Source: Modestobacter sp. VKM Ac-2986 (GTDB lineage: Bacteria; Actinomycetota; Actinomycetes; Mycobacteriales; Geodermatophilaceae). Taken from it: DNA of 64,000 nucleotides. This document shows, one piece after another, positions 56,245-64,000 of the stretch; within the stretch, counting starts at the first letter, position 1; each line of letters starts with the position of its first letter. The stretch spans positions 124,001 to 188,000 of the forward strand of contig NZ_JAPVBH010000001.1 in assembly GCF_026967795.1 (NCBI RefSeq), in the 5' to 3' direction. The notes beneath the pieces are model-generated. The model saw nothing but the letters and a program-made list of their open reading frames with translations. It searched no databases and was not told where the DNA came from. The translations under genes and the position numbers were made by a program.

Positions 56245-58101
56245 CTACTGGCGGGCGCGGCTCTTGATGCGGGCGGTGAGCTCGGTGACCTGGGTGTAGG
56301 TCGCGCGGCGCTCGCTCATCAGGCCGGTGATCTTCTTGACCGCGTGCATGACCGTGGTGTGGTCCTTGCCGCCGAACGAGGCCCCGATCCGGGGCAGGGA
56401 CAGCTCGGTCAGCTCACGGCACAGGTACATGGCGATCTGCCGGGCATTGACCAGGGTGCGGCTGCGGTTGGCGCCCTGCAGCTCCTCCATGGTCACCGAG
56501 AAGTACTCGGCGGTGGCGGCCATGATGATCGCCGCGGTGATCTGCGGGCCCTGCTCGTCGCTGATCAGGTCCTTGAGCACCAGCTCGGCCAGCGCGAGGT
56601 CGACCGGCTGCTTGTTCAGGCTGGCGAAGGCGGTGACCCGGATCAGCGCGCCCTCGAGCTCGCGGATGTTGGTCTGCACCTTGCTGGCGATGAACTCCAG
56701 GACGGCGTCGGGTGCCTGCAGCCGCTCCCCCCACGCCTTCTTGCGCAGGATCGCGATGCGGGTCTCCAGGTCCGGTGCCTGGACGTCGGTGATCAGGCCC
56801 CACTCGAAGCGGGTGCGGAGCCGGTCCTCCAGCGTCGTCAGCTTCTTCGGCGCCCGGTCGGAGGTGATCACGATCTGCTTGCTGGCGTTGTGCAGCGTGT
56901 TGAAGGTGTGGAAGAACTCCTCCTGCGTCCGCTCGGCGCGCTCCAGGAACTGGATGTCGTCGATCAGCAGGAAGTCGATGTCCCGGTAGCGGCGGCGGAA
57001 GTCCTCGGCCCGGCCGGAGTGCACCAGGTTGATGAACTCGTTGGTGAACTCCTCGGTGCTCACGTAGCGCACCCGCACGTTGGGGAACATCCGCGCCGCG
57101 TAGTGCCCGATCGCGTGCAGCAGGTGGGTCTTGCCCAGCCCTGAGTCGCCGTAGATGAACAGCGGGTTGTAGGCCCGGGCCGGCGCCTCGGCCACGGCGA
57201 CCGCCGCGGCGTGGGCGAACCGGTTGCTGTTGCCGATGACGAAGCTGTCGAACACGTACTTGGCGTTGAGACCCGGGTCCAGCCCACCCGGACGGCGGTC
57301 GGCGAACAGCGGGACGGCGCCACCGCCGCGGGCCGAGCGGTCGGCGGGCCGGCGGTCGTCGTTGCCGGCCTGGCGGTCCCCGCGGTCGTCGGACTCCCGG
57401 TCCCAGGGGGCGAGGCGGGCCTGGACGCCGACACCGGCTCCGCTGTCCTCGCCCGCGGCCTCGCCCGCGGCCTCGCGCGGGGTCTCCTCGGCCACCGACC
57501 CGCGGGACCAGTCGCGGCCGTCGCCGGACTCCGGCAGCCAGGCCTCGGCCCGGACGGCGTCGGTGCGCACCCCGAAGGCGCTGCGCCCGTCGTCGACCCG
57601 GTCACGGTCGGCCCGGTCCTCCGCGGCCCGGTCGGAGGCGGCCCGCTCCCGGGCGGCGAGCTCGGCGGAGGCTCGGTCGTGGGCGATGCGGTCCTGGGCG
57701 AGCTGGTCCTGGGCCATCCGCTCGTCGGCCGACCAGTCCGGGGCCTGACCCAGGGGGGCGAGGCGCTCGCGCTCGGCCGGGGCCCAGCGGCGCTCCTCCT
57801 GCCCGCGGGCGGGCGCGGTCGCCTCGGTGGCCTGCGTCGCCGGCACGTCCTCCAGCTGCACCGCGACCCGGATGGCCCGCCCGAACTCGGCCGAGAGGGC
57901 CTCGGCGAGCTGGATCCGCATCCGGGACTCCAGCACGGTCTGGGTGAACTCGTTGGGCGCGGCGAGCACGGCGGTGTCCTCCACCAGGCCCAGCGGCCGG
58001 GTGAGGTTGAGCAGTGCGTTCTGCTGCGGGGACAGGCTGGTCGCCAGACGCTCGCGGATCTGGTCCCAGACCGTCGCCAGGTCGACCGTGGAGTCGGCCA
58101 T
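56245..58101 (-). CDS. dnaA: Chromosomal replication initiator protein DnaA
   Basis: 618 residues from ATG at 58101 with GAGGAGGG upstream. Domain I is residues 1-90 ([20 protein letters not shown]). Domain II (~95-275) is unusually long, charged and repetitive ([39 protein letters not shown]). The AAA+ domain has Walker [11 protein letters not shown] and Walker [10 protein letters not shown]. Domain IV carries [18 protein letters not shown], the box-binding signature. It opens oriC. A cluster of DnaA boxes upstream suggests autoregulation. Confidence 0.98.
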   Translation of the reverse strand: MADSTVDLATVWDQIRERLATSLSPQQNALLNLTRPLGLVEDTAVLAAPNEFTQTVLESRMRIQLAEALSAEFGRAIRVAVQLEDVPATQATEATAPARGQEERRWAPAERERLAPLGQAPDWSADERMAQDQLAQDRIAHDRASAELAARERAASDRAAEDRADRDRVDDGRSAFGVRTDAVRAEAWLPESGDGRDWSRGSVAEETPREAAGEAAGEDSGAGVGVQARLAPWDRESDDRGDRQAGNDDRRPADRSARGGGAVPLFADRRPGGLDPGLNAKYVFDSFVIGNSNRFAHAAAVAVAEAPARAYNPLFIYGDSGLGKTHLLHAIGHYAARMFPNVRVRYVSTEEFTNEFINLVHSGRAEDFRRRYRDIDFLLIDDIQFLERAERTQEEFFHTFNTLHNASKQIVITSDRAPKKLTTLEDRLRTRFEWGLITDVQAPDLETRIAILRKKAWGERLQAPDAVLEFIASKVQTNIRELEGALIRVTAFASLNKQPVDLALAELVLKDLISDEQGPQITAAIIMAATAEYFSVTMEELQGANRSRTLVNARQIAMYLCRELTELSLPRIGASFGGKDHTTVMHAVKKITGLMSERRATYTQVTELTARIKSRARQ

Positions 58102-58156
58102 CGACTGTGTCCCTCCTCGTGCTCCGGGTGCTGCGCCCCGGTCCCGCCGGGTGCGT

Positions 58157-58257
58157 CCGTCCACAGGGGACGGACGACGATCGGTGAACGGCTGGATCCC
58201 CCGTCCACTCCCCAGGTGTGGACACCCGGGAGGGCGTCGTCCACATGAGTGTCCACA
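58157..58257. promoter_or_regulatory. DnaA-box cluster in the dnaA upstream region
   Basis: Four DnaA-box-like sites occur within 101 bp upstream of dnaA: 58157-58165 (ccgtccaca, two mismatches), 58217-58225 (tgtggacac), 58237-58245 (tcgtccaca) and 58249-58257 (gtgtccaca), the last three with one mismatch each. They lie in the 740-bp spacer (58102-58841) between the divergent dnaA and rpmH genes, which otherwise has no gene. Confidence 0.65.
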
Positions 58258-58639
58258 GTCTGTGCACGGTCGGCGACGCGGGTGCCGGTGTCGGTGGTGC
58301 CGACGGCCGGGTCCTGCGTCGCCGCTGGTCAGCGCAGTGGGTGGGTGGTCGGGGAGTGAGCTGGTGACCGGTCGGACGACGGCGTGGGCATACGGACCGA
58401 CGACCATTCGTCCAACACGGGGCGACGGCGACGCTAACAGCCCCATCCACAGCCCGGCAACGAGCCGCGCACACGTCCCGGCGCCCGGGCACCCACCGTG
58501 GCCGCGTCCGTCGTCCCCAGGCCCGGACGGCGGTGCGGTGGGGACGGGGACGGTGAGGGCGAGGGCGGTGTACCAGCGCCCGCACGGCGGTGCGGCACGG
58601 GCGGGTGGGCCGACCGCCCGGCACCTGCCGGTCCTCGGC

Positions 58640-58645
58640 TATGCT
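58640..58645 (+). promoter_or_regulatory. Possible -10 element for rpmH
   Basis: TATGCT (TANNNT) lies 197 bp upstream of the rpmH start, which would give a long leader RNA. No clear -35 is visible. Confidence 0.4.
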
Positions 58646-58841
58646 GGTCGGAGTCTGTGTGCAGGACCCGTCGCACCCGCTCCACCCGGGGTGCGGCCCG
58701 GGGCCCGCGCGCAGCAGACCAGCCCCGGGGTGCCGGGTGCCGGTCGCGGGCCCCCGGGGTCGGCGACCTGCCCGTCCCCCGCGCGTGCGCTGCCCGTCCG
58801 GGTCCGCGCCGCACCGACGTCGTCAGCAGTAGGAGTCCCTC

Positions 58842-58979
58842 GTGAGCAAGCGCACCTTCCAGCCGAACACCCGCCGCCGGGCCAAGACCCACGGCTTCCG
58901 GCTGCGCATGCGCACCCGGGCCGGCCGCGCCATCCTCGCCGCCCGCCGTGGCAAGGGTCGCGACAAGCTCTCCGCCTGA
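58842..58979 (+). CDS. rpmH: 50S ribosomal protein L34
   Basis: 45 residues from GTG at 58842 with AGGAG upstream. The sequence ([20 protein letters not shown], then [23 protein letters not shown]) is the complete, highly basic L34, which sits in the 50S subunit near the exit tunnel. First gene of the rpmH-rnpA-yidD-yidC-jag-rsmG cluster, divergent from dnaA as in most bacteria. Confidence 0.98.
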   Translation: MSKRTFQPNTRRRAKTHGFRLRMRTRAGRAILAARRGKGRDKLSA

Positions 58980-58980
58980 G

Positions 58981-59370
58981 GTGCTGCCGGCGCAGGCACG
59001 CCTGCGCAGGCGGCCGGACTTCACCGCGGTCGTGCGGTCCGGCCGTCGTGCCGGGCGCCCGACCCTGGTGCTGCACTACCTCCCCGAACGGCCCGTCGCC
59101 ACGGCCGGGCGTCCGCTGGACGTCCCGGCCGGGCCGCGGGCCGGTTTCGTCGTCGGCAAGACGGTGGGCAACTCCGTCTGCCGGCACCGGGTGACCCGGC
59201 AGCTGCGCCACCTCGTGGCGGCAGAGCTCGACCGGCTCCCGGCCACCGCCGACCTCGTCGTCCGTGCCCGTCCCGAGGCGGCCGACGCCGGCTCGGCGGT
59301 CCTCGCGCGCGACCTGGACGCCGGCCTGGACCGGCTGCTGGGCAGCCGCCCGCGGGCCGCACGGCCGTGA
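58981..59370 (+). CDS. rnpA: Ribonuclease P protein component
   Basis: 129 residues from GTG at 58981, one base after the rpmH stop. RnpA features: [27 protein letters not shown] (beta strand and central cleft), [23 protein letters not shown] (the basic RNR-type helix; here [11 protein letters not shown] replaces the usual NKVKRRLR) and [12 protein letters not shown]. It binds the pre-tRNA leader and the RNase P RNA. The stop overlaps the yidD start by 4 bp. Confidence 0.95.
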   Translation: MLPAQARLRRRPDFTAVVRSGRRAGRPTLVLHYLPERPVATAGRPLDVPAGPRAGFVVGKTVGNSVCRHRVTRQLRHLVAAELDRLPATADLVVRARPEAADAGSAVLARDLDAGLDRLLGSRPRAARP

Positions 59371-59768
59371 CCGCCTCCCCCGCCCGGGCCCTGCTGGCCG
59401 CGGTGCGCTTCTACCAGCGCGCGATCAGCCCGGCGTTCCCGCCGCGCTGCCGCTTCGAGCCCAGCTGCAGTGCCTACGCCGCCGAGGCCCTCGAGGTGCA
59501 CGGCGCGGCGCGGGGCAGCTGGCTGGCCGTGAAGCGGCTGGCCAAGTGCGCCCCCTGGCACCCCGGCGGTCTCGACCTGGTGCCCGCACGACCTGCCCGG
59601 TCCGAGGCCGATGGAACCGTCGGGGAGGGCCGCTCGTCGTCCACCTCGGCGCAGTCGTCGGCACCTCCCGCGGCACCTGCTCCACCGGCTCGGGGCGCAC
59701 GCCGCCCCGGCCGAGCCACCCCGCCGGCTCCCCGCCGGTCCGCGCAGCAGGAGGCTGGCGTTGCTTGA
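59367..59768 (+). CDS. yidD: Membrane protein insertion efficiency factor YidD
   Basis: 133 residues from GTG at 59367 (GTGA overlap with rnpA). Residues 5-75 are the conserved YidD domain ([39 protein letters not shown] split at the Cys-rich block; [13 protein letters not shown]) with an amphipathic membrane-associated helix. A ~55-residue Pro/Ala/Ser-rich C-terminal tail is longer than usual. It assists YidC-dependent insertion. The yidC start lies inside the end of this gene. Confidence 0.93.
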   Translation: MTASPARALLAAVRFYQRAISPAFPPRCRFEPSCSAYAAEALEVHGAARGSWLAVKRLAKCAPWHPGGLDLVPARPARSEADGTVGEGRSSSTSAQSSAPPAAPAPPARGARRPGRATPPAPRRSAQQEAGVA

Positions 59769-60894
59769 CTGGATGTACACCGCGATCGCCTGGGTGATGA
59801 AGACGTGGCACTCCGCGTTCTCCACCTTCCTGGACCCGGCGAGCGGGTGGACGTGGGCGCTGTCCATCGTCTTCCTGGTCATCACCATCCGCGTGCTGCT
59901 GTTCCGCCTGTTCGTCAAGCAGGTCAAGTCCCAGCGCGCGATGCAGGAGATCCAGCCGGAGATGGCCAAGCTGCGCAAGCAGTACGGCAGTGACCGGCAG
60001 GGCCTGAGCCAGGCGATGATGGCGCTGCAGAAGGAGCGCGGGGTCAACCCGCTGGCCGGCTGCCTGCCGCTGCTCCCGCAGATCCCGGTCTTCATCGCGC
60101 TCTTCCACGTGCTGCGCCGGCTCGCCCCGGGCAAGGACGGGCTCTACAGCTGGGACGACGAGCTCACCGACCAGGCCGCGAGCGCCAAGCTGCTCGGTGC
60201 GCCGATCTCCGCCTCGTTCAACATGGACGGCGCCAAGGAGCAGGCCATCCTCGGCCTGACCGGCGGCAGCTACAGCAACATCCGCATCGTCGCGCTCGTG
60301 CTGATCGTGGTCATGTGCTTCACGACCTTCTTCACGCAAAAGCAGATCCAGAAGCGCTCCGGCCCGGTCGAGGGCCAGGCGGCCATGGTGCAGAAGCTGC
60401 TGCTCTACGGCATGCCGATCAGCCTCTTCGTCTCCGGCTTCTTCTTCCCCATCGGCGTGCTGCTCTACTGGTTCACCAACAACCTGTGGACGCTGGGCCA
60501 GCAGTTCTACATCCTCAAGGCGCTGCCGATGCCGGGCTCCCCGGACGCGCTCGCCAAGGCCGCCGCCGAGAAGCCGGCCATCGACCCGAAGACGCTGGCC
60601 CCCAAGCCCGGCGCCAAGCCCGTCCGCCCCAAGGCCGGCAAGCCGGCCACCGTGGCCCCCGCCTCGACGGTGGACGCGAACGGCTCCGTCGTCGACCCCT
60701 CCCCGGTCGAGGGCGATGTCGTCCCCCCGGCAGCGGACGCCGTCGGCACCGGCTCGTCCGCGACCGGCGCGACCGCGGCGGGCTCGGCCAACGGGCGTCC
60801 GTCCGGCAGTGCCAACCGGCCGCGGTCCGGGTCCTCGGGCAGCCGTTCGGCCGCCGGCCCGGCCAACCGCGGGAAGCGCAGCAAGCGCCGCTGA
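59761..60894 (+). CDS. yidC: Membrane protein insertase YidC
   Basis: 377 residues from TTG at 59761 with GGAGG eight bases upstream; the start overlaps yidD by 8 bp. Five membrane helices of the Oxa1/YidC core: [56 protein letters not shown] and [22 protein letters not shown], with [23 protein letters not shown] as the cytoplasmic coiled coil and Arg/Lys in helix 1 for the hydrophilic groove. The C-terminal ~110 residues are basic and low-complexity ([12 protein letters not shown]), a ribosome-binding tail common in actinobacteria. Confidence 0.96.
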   Translation: MLDWMYTAIAWVMKTWHSAFSTFLDPASGWTWALSIVFLVITIRVLLFRLFVKQVKSQRAMQEIQPEMAKLRKQYGSDRQGLSQAMMALQKERGVNPLAGCLPLLPQIPVFIALFHVLRRLAPGKDGLYSWDDELTDQAASAKLLGAPISASFNMDGAKEQAILGLTGGSYSNIRIVALVLIVVMCFTTFFTQKQIQKRSGPVEGQAAMVQKLLLYGMPISLFVSGFFFPIGVLLYWFTNNLWTLGQQFYILKALPMPGSPDALAKAAAEKPAIDPKTLAPKPGAKPVRPKAGKPATVAPASTVDANGSVVDPSPVEGDVVPPAADAVGTGSSATGATAAGSANGRPSGSANRPRSGSSGSRSAAGPANRGKRSKRR

Positions 60895-60985
60895 CCGGCC
60901 TGGGCACCCGGGCCACCACCCGTCGCGTGCCCGGCTCTCGACCACCGGGTTCGCCCGGCCGCCTGCACCACACGGAGGACCTGAC

Positions 60986-61627
60986 ATGAGTGCACCCCAC
61001 AGCGACACCGCCACGACCGCCGAGGCGACCTCGGACGCGGTGCTGACCCCGGTCGGCGGGTCCGGTGACCCGGCCCTGCCCGACGCCGACGCCGCCTCGG
61101 TCGACGCCGTGGTCGAGCCCGTCGACGTCGACGAGGACGACCAGGACGAGGACGACGACAGCGGTGAGGGCCTGCTCGTCCGCGAGGGCGACGTGGCCGG
61201 CGACTACCTCGAGCGCCTGCTGGACATCCTCGACGTCGACGGCGACATCGACCTGGACGTCGAGGGTGACCGGGCCTCGGTCGCGGTCGTGGGCGGCGAG
61301 CTCAAGACGCTGATCGGGCCGGAGGGCGCCACGCTGGAGGCCCTGCAGGAGCTGACCCGGCTCGCGGTCGCCCAGTCCACCGGCATCCGCAGCCGGCTGA
61401 TGCTCGACATCGGCGGCTTCCGGGCCAAGCGGCGCGCCGACCTCACCGCCCTGGCCTCGGCCGCGGCGGAGCGGGTGGGGCAGAGCCGGCAGCCCGAGCG
61501 CCTGGCGCCGATGAACCCGTTCGAGCGCAAGGTCGTCCACGACGTCATCGCCGGCGCGGCCGGGGTGCACAGCGAGTCGGAGGGCGAGGAGCCCAACCGC
61601 CGCGTCGTGGTCCTGCCCGACCGGTGA
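60986..61627 (+). CDS. jag: R3H/KH RNA-binding protein Jag
   Basis: 213 residues from ATG at 60986 with GGAGG upstream. The first ~70 residues are acidic (VDVDEDDQDEDDDSGEG). A KH-like region (YLERLLDILDVDGDIDLDVEGD and LKTLIGPEGATLEALQELTRL) is followed by an R3H domain (ERLAPMNPFERKVVHDVIAGAAGVHSESEG; the R-x-x-x-H spacing fits). Jag/KhpB proteins bind RNA and affect cell elongation. It lacks the Jag-N domain of Firmicutes, as usual in actinobacteria. Confidence 0.94.
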   Translation: MSAPHSDTATTAEATSDAVLTPVGGSGDPALPDADAASVDAVVEPVDVDEDDQDEDDDSGEGLLVREGDVAGDYLERLLDILDVDGDIDLDVEGDRASVAVVGGELKTLIGPEGATLEALQELTRLAVAQSTGIRSRLMLDIGGFRAKRRADLTALASAAAERVGQSRQPERLAPMNPFERKVVHDVIAGAAGVHSESEGEEPNRRVVVLPDR

Positions 61628-61685
61628 GCGGCCAGGCCAGCGGCCCGGCGCCCCGGCGACCCGGTGTGCCCGCCGGGGTGACCGC

Positions 61686-62393
61686 GTGACCGGCCCGGAC
61701 ACTCCGGTCGAGCAGCAGGACGATCCGGCCGATCACGTTCCGGAGATGCCCGCGGTGGCGTCAGCGGTGTTCGGTGCGGCCACCGACGCGGCGGTCCGGT
61801 ACGTGGCCATGCTGGCCGGGGACGGGGTCACCCGCGGGCTCATCGGGCCGCGCGAGGTCCCGCGGCTGTGGGACCGGCACCTGCTCAACAGCGCGGCGCT
61901 GGCCGAGGCCGTGCCGGCAGGTGCCCGGGTGGTCGACGTCGGCAGTGGCGCCGGGTTGCCCGGCATCCCGCTGGGGCTGGCCCGGCCGGACCTGACGCTG
62001 ACCCTGGTCGAGCCGATGGCGCGCCGCGTCGAGTTCCTCACCGACGTGGTCACCGCCTTGGAGGCCCCCTGGCGGATCGTCCGCGGCCGCGCCGAGGAGC
62101 GCTCCGTCGTCCGGGCCGTGGGGCCGGTCGACGTCGTCACCGCTCGGGCGGTCGCGCCGCTGCCCCGGCTCGTGGGCTGGTGCAAGGGACTGCTGGTCCC
62201 GGGCGCCCAGCTGATCGCCCTGGTGGGCGAGCGGGCCGCCGCGGAGGTACCCCGTCTGGTCCCCGAGCTCGAGGCGGCGGGGATGCGGGACGTCCACACG
62301 CGCGCGGTCGGCGGGGAGCTGGGCTCGGCAGCCACTACCGTGGTCGTCATGACCCGGAGTGGTCCTGCCCGGACCGCACGCAGGTCCGGGTGA
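61686..62393 (+). CDS. rsmG: 16S rRNA (guanine-527-N7)-methyltransferase RsmG (GidB)
   Basis: 235 residues from GTG at 61686. RsmG fold: AVRYVAMLAGDGVTRGLIGPREVPRLWDRHLLNSAAL contains the conserved WDRHLLNS motif, VVDVGSGAGLPGIPLGLARPDL is the SAM-binding loop, VEPMARRVEFL the acidic loop, and VTARAVAPLPRLVGW the catalytic region. It methylates G527 of 16S rRNA and loss gives low-level streptomycin resistance. Two parS sites immediately follow. Confidence 0.95.
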   Translation: MTGPDTPVEQQDDPADHVPEMPAVASAVFGAATDAAVRYVAMLAGDGVTRGLIGPREVPRLWDRHLLNSAALAEAVPAGARVVDVGSGAGLPGIPLGLARPDLTLTLVEPMARRVEFLTDVVTALEAPWRIVRGRAEERSVVRAVGPVDVVTARAVAPLPRLVGWCKGLLVPGAQLIALVGERAAAEVPRLVPELEAAGMRDVHTRAVGGELGSAATTVVVMTRSGPARTARRSG

Positions 62394-62397
62394 GCTC

Positions 62398-62411
62398 GTT
62401 CCACGTGGAAC
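62398..62411. other. parS centromere site 1 upstream of parA
   Basis: GTTCCACGTGGAAC, inside a 20-bp perfect palindrome (CTCGTTCCACGTGGAACGAG at 62395). 5 bp after the rsmG stop. Confidence 0.94.
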
Positions 62412-62432
62412 GAGCACGATCGACACATCGAC

Positions 62433-62446
62433 GTTCCACGTGGAAC
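62433..62446. other. parS centromere site 2 upstream of parA
   Basis: GTTCCACGTGGAAC, 24 bp upstream of the parA start. Two parS sites spaced 35 bp apart next to parAB are typical of chromosomal partition loci. Confidence 0.94.
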
Positions 62447-62469
62447 ACGGTGGTGAGGAGGACGCACCG

Positions 62470-63534
62470 ATGACTGACCCCGGTGAGCGGCTGCGCTCCA
62501 GTCTCGCCGCCGACCAGGCCGTCGGTCCGGACTTCGACAGCCCGATCGCCATGGAGGCCATGCGGGCCACCCGGGTGCTGCACGCGGCCGACCAGGACCC
62601 GTTCCCGGCGCCCGGCCGCATCCGTGTCGTCACGATCGCCAACCAGAAGGGCGGCGTCGGGAAGACGACGTCCACGGTGAACCTCGGCGTCGCGCTCGCG
62701 TTCTACGGGCTGCGCACCCTGGTCATCGACCTGGACCCGCAGGGGAACACGAGCACCGCCCTCGGCGTCGAGCACACGATCGGCACCCCCTCGATCTACG
62801 ACGCGCTCGTCGGCGACAACACCCTCGCCGAGGTCACCCACCCGACCACGGCCAGCCCCAACCTCTTCTGCGTCCCGGCGACGATCGACCTGGCCGGCGC
62901 GGAGATCGAGCTGGTCTCCGTCGTGGCCCGTGAACACCGGCTCCGCCGGGCGATCGAGACCTATCTGCACGAGTTGCCCGCCACCGAGCGGCCGCACTAC
63001 GTGCTCATCGACTGCCCGCCGTCGCTGGGGCTGCTCACCCTCAACGCGCTGGTGGCCGGCGACGAGGTGCTCATCCCCATCCAGTGCGAGTACTACGCGC
63101 TGGAGGGCCTGGGCCAGCTGCTCTCGAACATCGACCTGGTGCGCCAGCACCTCAACCCGGGGATCGCGGTGAGCACCATCCTGCTCACCATGTACGACGG
63201 GCGCACCAAGCTCGCCGACCAGGTGGCCGACGAGGTGCGCAACCACTTCGGCGACCTGGTGCTCAAGTCCGCGATCCCCCGCAACGTCCGGGTGAGCGAG
63301 GCGCCGGGCTACGGCCAGTCGGTGCTGACCTACGACCCGGGCTCCCGTGGCTCCACCAGCTACGTGGAGGCGGCCCGTGAGTTCGCCGAGCGCGGCGCCC
63401 TGCTCCCGGCGGCCACGGCCCAGCCCACGACGCCGCCTCCCCCGCCGCCGGTCGCCGGTCCGCCCTCGGTGGCGGCCATGGTGCTCGGTGAGCCGGTGAC
63501 CGCGCCCACGCCCCGTGGACGGCACGCCACGTGA
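62470..63534 (+). CDS. parA: Chromosome partitioning ATPase ParA (Soj)
   Basis: 354 residues from ATG at 62470 with GAGGAGG upstream. Walker A of the deviant type VTIANQKGGVGKTTSTVNLG, then LVIDLDPQGNTSTALG (Walker A'), YVLIDCPPSLGLLTLNAL (Walker B), CEYYALEGLGQL and ARNVRVSEAPGYGQSV-like SAIPRNVRVSEAPGYGQSVL. The C-terminal ~50 residues are Pro/Ala-rich. It forms a DNA-bound gradient that moves ParB-parS complexes to the poles. Confidence 0.98.
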   Translation: MTDPGERLRSSLAADQAVGPDFDSPIAMEAMRATRVLHAADQDPFPAPGRIRVVTIANQKGGVGKTTSTVNLGVALAFYGLRTLVIDLDPQGNTSTALGVEHTIGTPSIYDALVGDNTLAEVTHPTTASPNLFCVPATIDLAGAEIELVSVVAREHRLRRAIETYLHELPATERPHYVLIDCPPSLGLLTLNALVAGDEVLIPIQCEYYALEGLGQLLSNIDLVRQHLNPGIAVSTILLTMYDGRTKLADQVADEVRNHFGDLVLKSAIPRNVRVSEAPGYGQSVLTYDPGSRGSTSYVEAAREFAERGALLPAATAQPTTPPPPPPVAGPPSVAAMVLGEPVTAPTPRGRHAT

Positions 63535-63622
63535 GCCGCGCTGCGGCCACGCCGGGCCCCATGGGCCCCAGCACCACCCCCGGGCCGCGTCAGCGGACCA
63601 CGGGCACGAGCGAGGAGGACCA

Positions 63623-64000
63623 GTGACGAAGCGCGGCGGTCTCGGCCGGGGCCTGGCGGCCCTCATCCCCACGAGCGCGCCTGCGGCGACGGCCACGCCC
63701 GCCGCCCGGGCCGCCGAGGCGGCGGAGGCGGCCGTCACCGGTGCGGCGGAGGGTCGCGCGGCGTCGGTGCACGAGCTGCCCGCCCGCGTGTTGGAGGAGG
63801 TGGCCGGCGTCCCCGGGGCGCAGCTGCGCGAGCTCCCGGTCGGCGACGTCGTCCCGAACCCGAAGCAGCCCCGCCAGGTGTTCGACGACGAGGCGCTGGA
63901 GGAGCTCACCCACTCGGTGCGGGAGTTCGGCCTGCTGCAGCCGATCGTCGTCCGGGAGGGCGCGAGCGGCCGGTACGAGCTCATCATGGGCGAGCGCCGG
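63623..64000 (+). CDS. parB: Chromosome partitioning protein ParB (5' part only)
   Basis: 126 codons from GTG at 63623 with GAGGAGG upstream are inside the window; the end lies beyond it. The N-terminus TKRGGLGRGLAALIP is the ParA-interacting motif. ELPVGDVVPNPKQPRQVFDDEALEEL, HSVREFGLLQPIVVRE and the final GERR are the ParB N-terminal CTPase domain with its conserved GERR CTP-binding motif. The HTH and dimerisation domains are not seen. It binds the parS sites listed above. Not a pseudogene; simply truncated by the window. Confidence 0.97.
   Translation, partial: MTKRGGLGRGLAALIPTSAPAATATPAARAAEAAEAAVTGAAEGRAASVHELPARVLEEVAGVPGAQLRELPVGDVVPNPKQPRQVFDDEALEELTHSVREFGLLQPIVVREGASGRYELIMGERR

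Noticed and set aside
55424-56267. Several 60-130-codon open frames inside oriC
   Set aside because: Mutually overlapping on both strands, no ribosome-binding sites, and they cover DnaA boxes.
63623-64000. parB as a truncated pseudogene
   Set aside because: The reading frame is intact up to the last base of the window; only the window boundary cuts it.

Overview
This window is a high-GC actinobacterial chromosome segment that carries the replication origin and its conserved neighbourhood. GC content is very high throughout, GTG starts are common and GTGA overlaps are frequent. The gene order around the origin (rpmH, rnpA, yidD, yidC, jag, rsmG, parA, parB on one side; dnaA, dnaN, gnd, recF, dciA, gyrB, gyrA, DUF3566, tRNA-Ile, tRNA-Ala, ppiA, crgA, DUF881, trpG, pknB, pknA, pbpA, rodA, pstP, fhaB, fhaA, tRNA-Leu on the other) is the classic actinobacterial one. 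The gene content, including a microbial rhodopsin, efeUOB and a LOV protein, suggests the Geodermatophilaceae (Modestobacter, Blastococcus, Geodermatophilus), but that assignment is inference.

Region by region: 1-25 kb is accessory and housekeeping. It holds a cinA fragment, two small membrane proteins, a PknA-like kinase with an Asn-Gly tail, glycerate kinase, a proton-pump-type rhodopsin convergent with an iron-regulated efeU-efeO-efeB operon, a DUF4394 exported protein, an enoyl-CoA hydratase, and an MBL hydrolase. These are followed by an EAL-DICT-LOV protein (putative blue-light-controlled c-di-GMP phosphodiesterase) divergent from a GAF protein, a GntR regulator divergent from 6-phosphofructokinase, a metallophosphoesterase, a CYTH-CHAD protein, an EEP-family protein, and S4, MOSC and aldose-epimerase genes. 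25-35 kb is the Ser/Thr phosphorylation and cell-wall operon fhaA-fhaB-pstP-rodA-pbpA-pknA-pknB. 35-41 kb holds trpG/pabA, DUF881, crgA, a PH-like protein, a rhomboid protease, ppiA, two tRNAs and a 47-residue DLW-39 protein. 41-46 kb is gyrA and gyrB. 46-51 kb holds an amino-acid permease, an ABC exporter and an unknown protein. 51-58 kb is dciA, recF, gnd, dnaN, oriC and dnaA. 58.8-64 kb is rpmH to parB, which is cut by the window end.

The most interesting signals are: the EAL-DICT-LOV photoreceptor architecture; the rhodopsin with a D-T-E pump motif and altered retinal-pocket aromatics; four dispersed ~56-bp hairpin repeats whose inner stems covary and which sit directly after minus-strand stop codons; a second DnaA-box cluster near crgA that shares a palindromic module with oriC; four parS sites; palindromic operators between the GntR gene and pfkA; and a likely CTG-initiated rhomboid gene.
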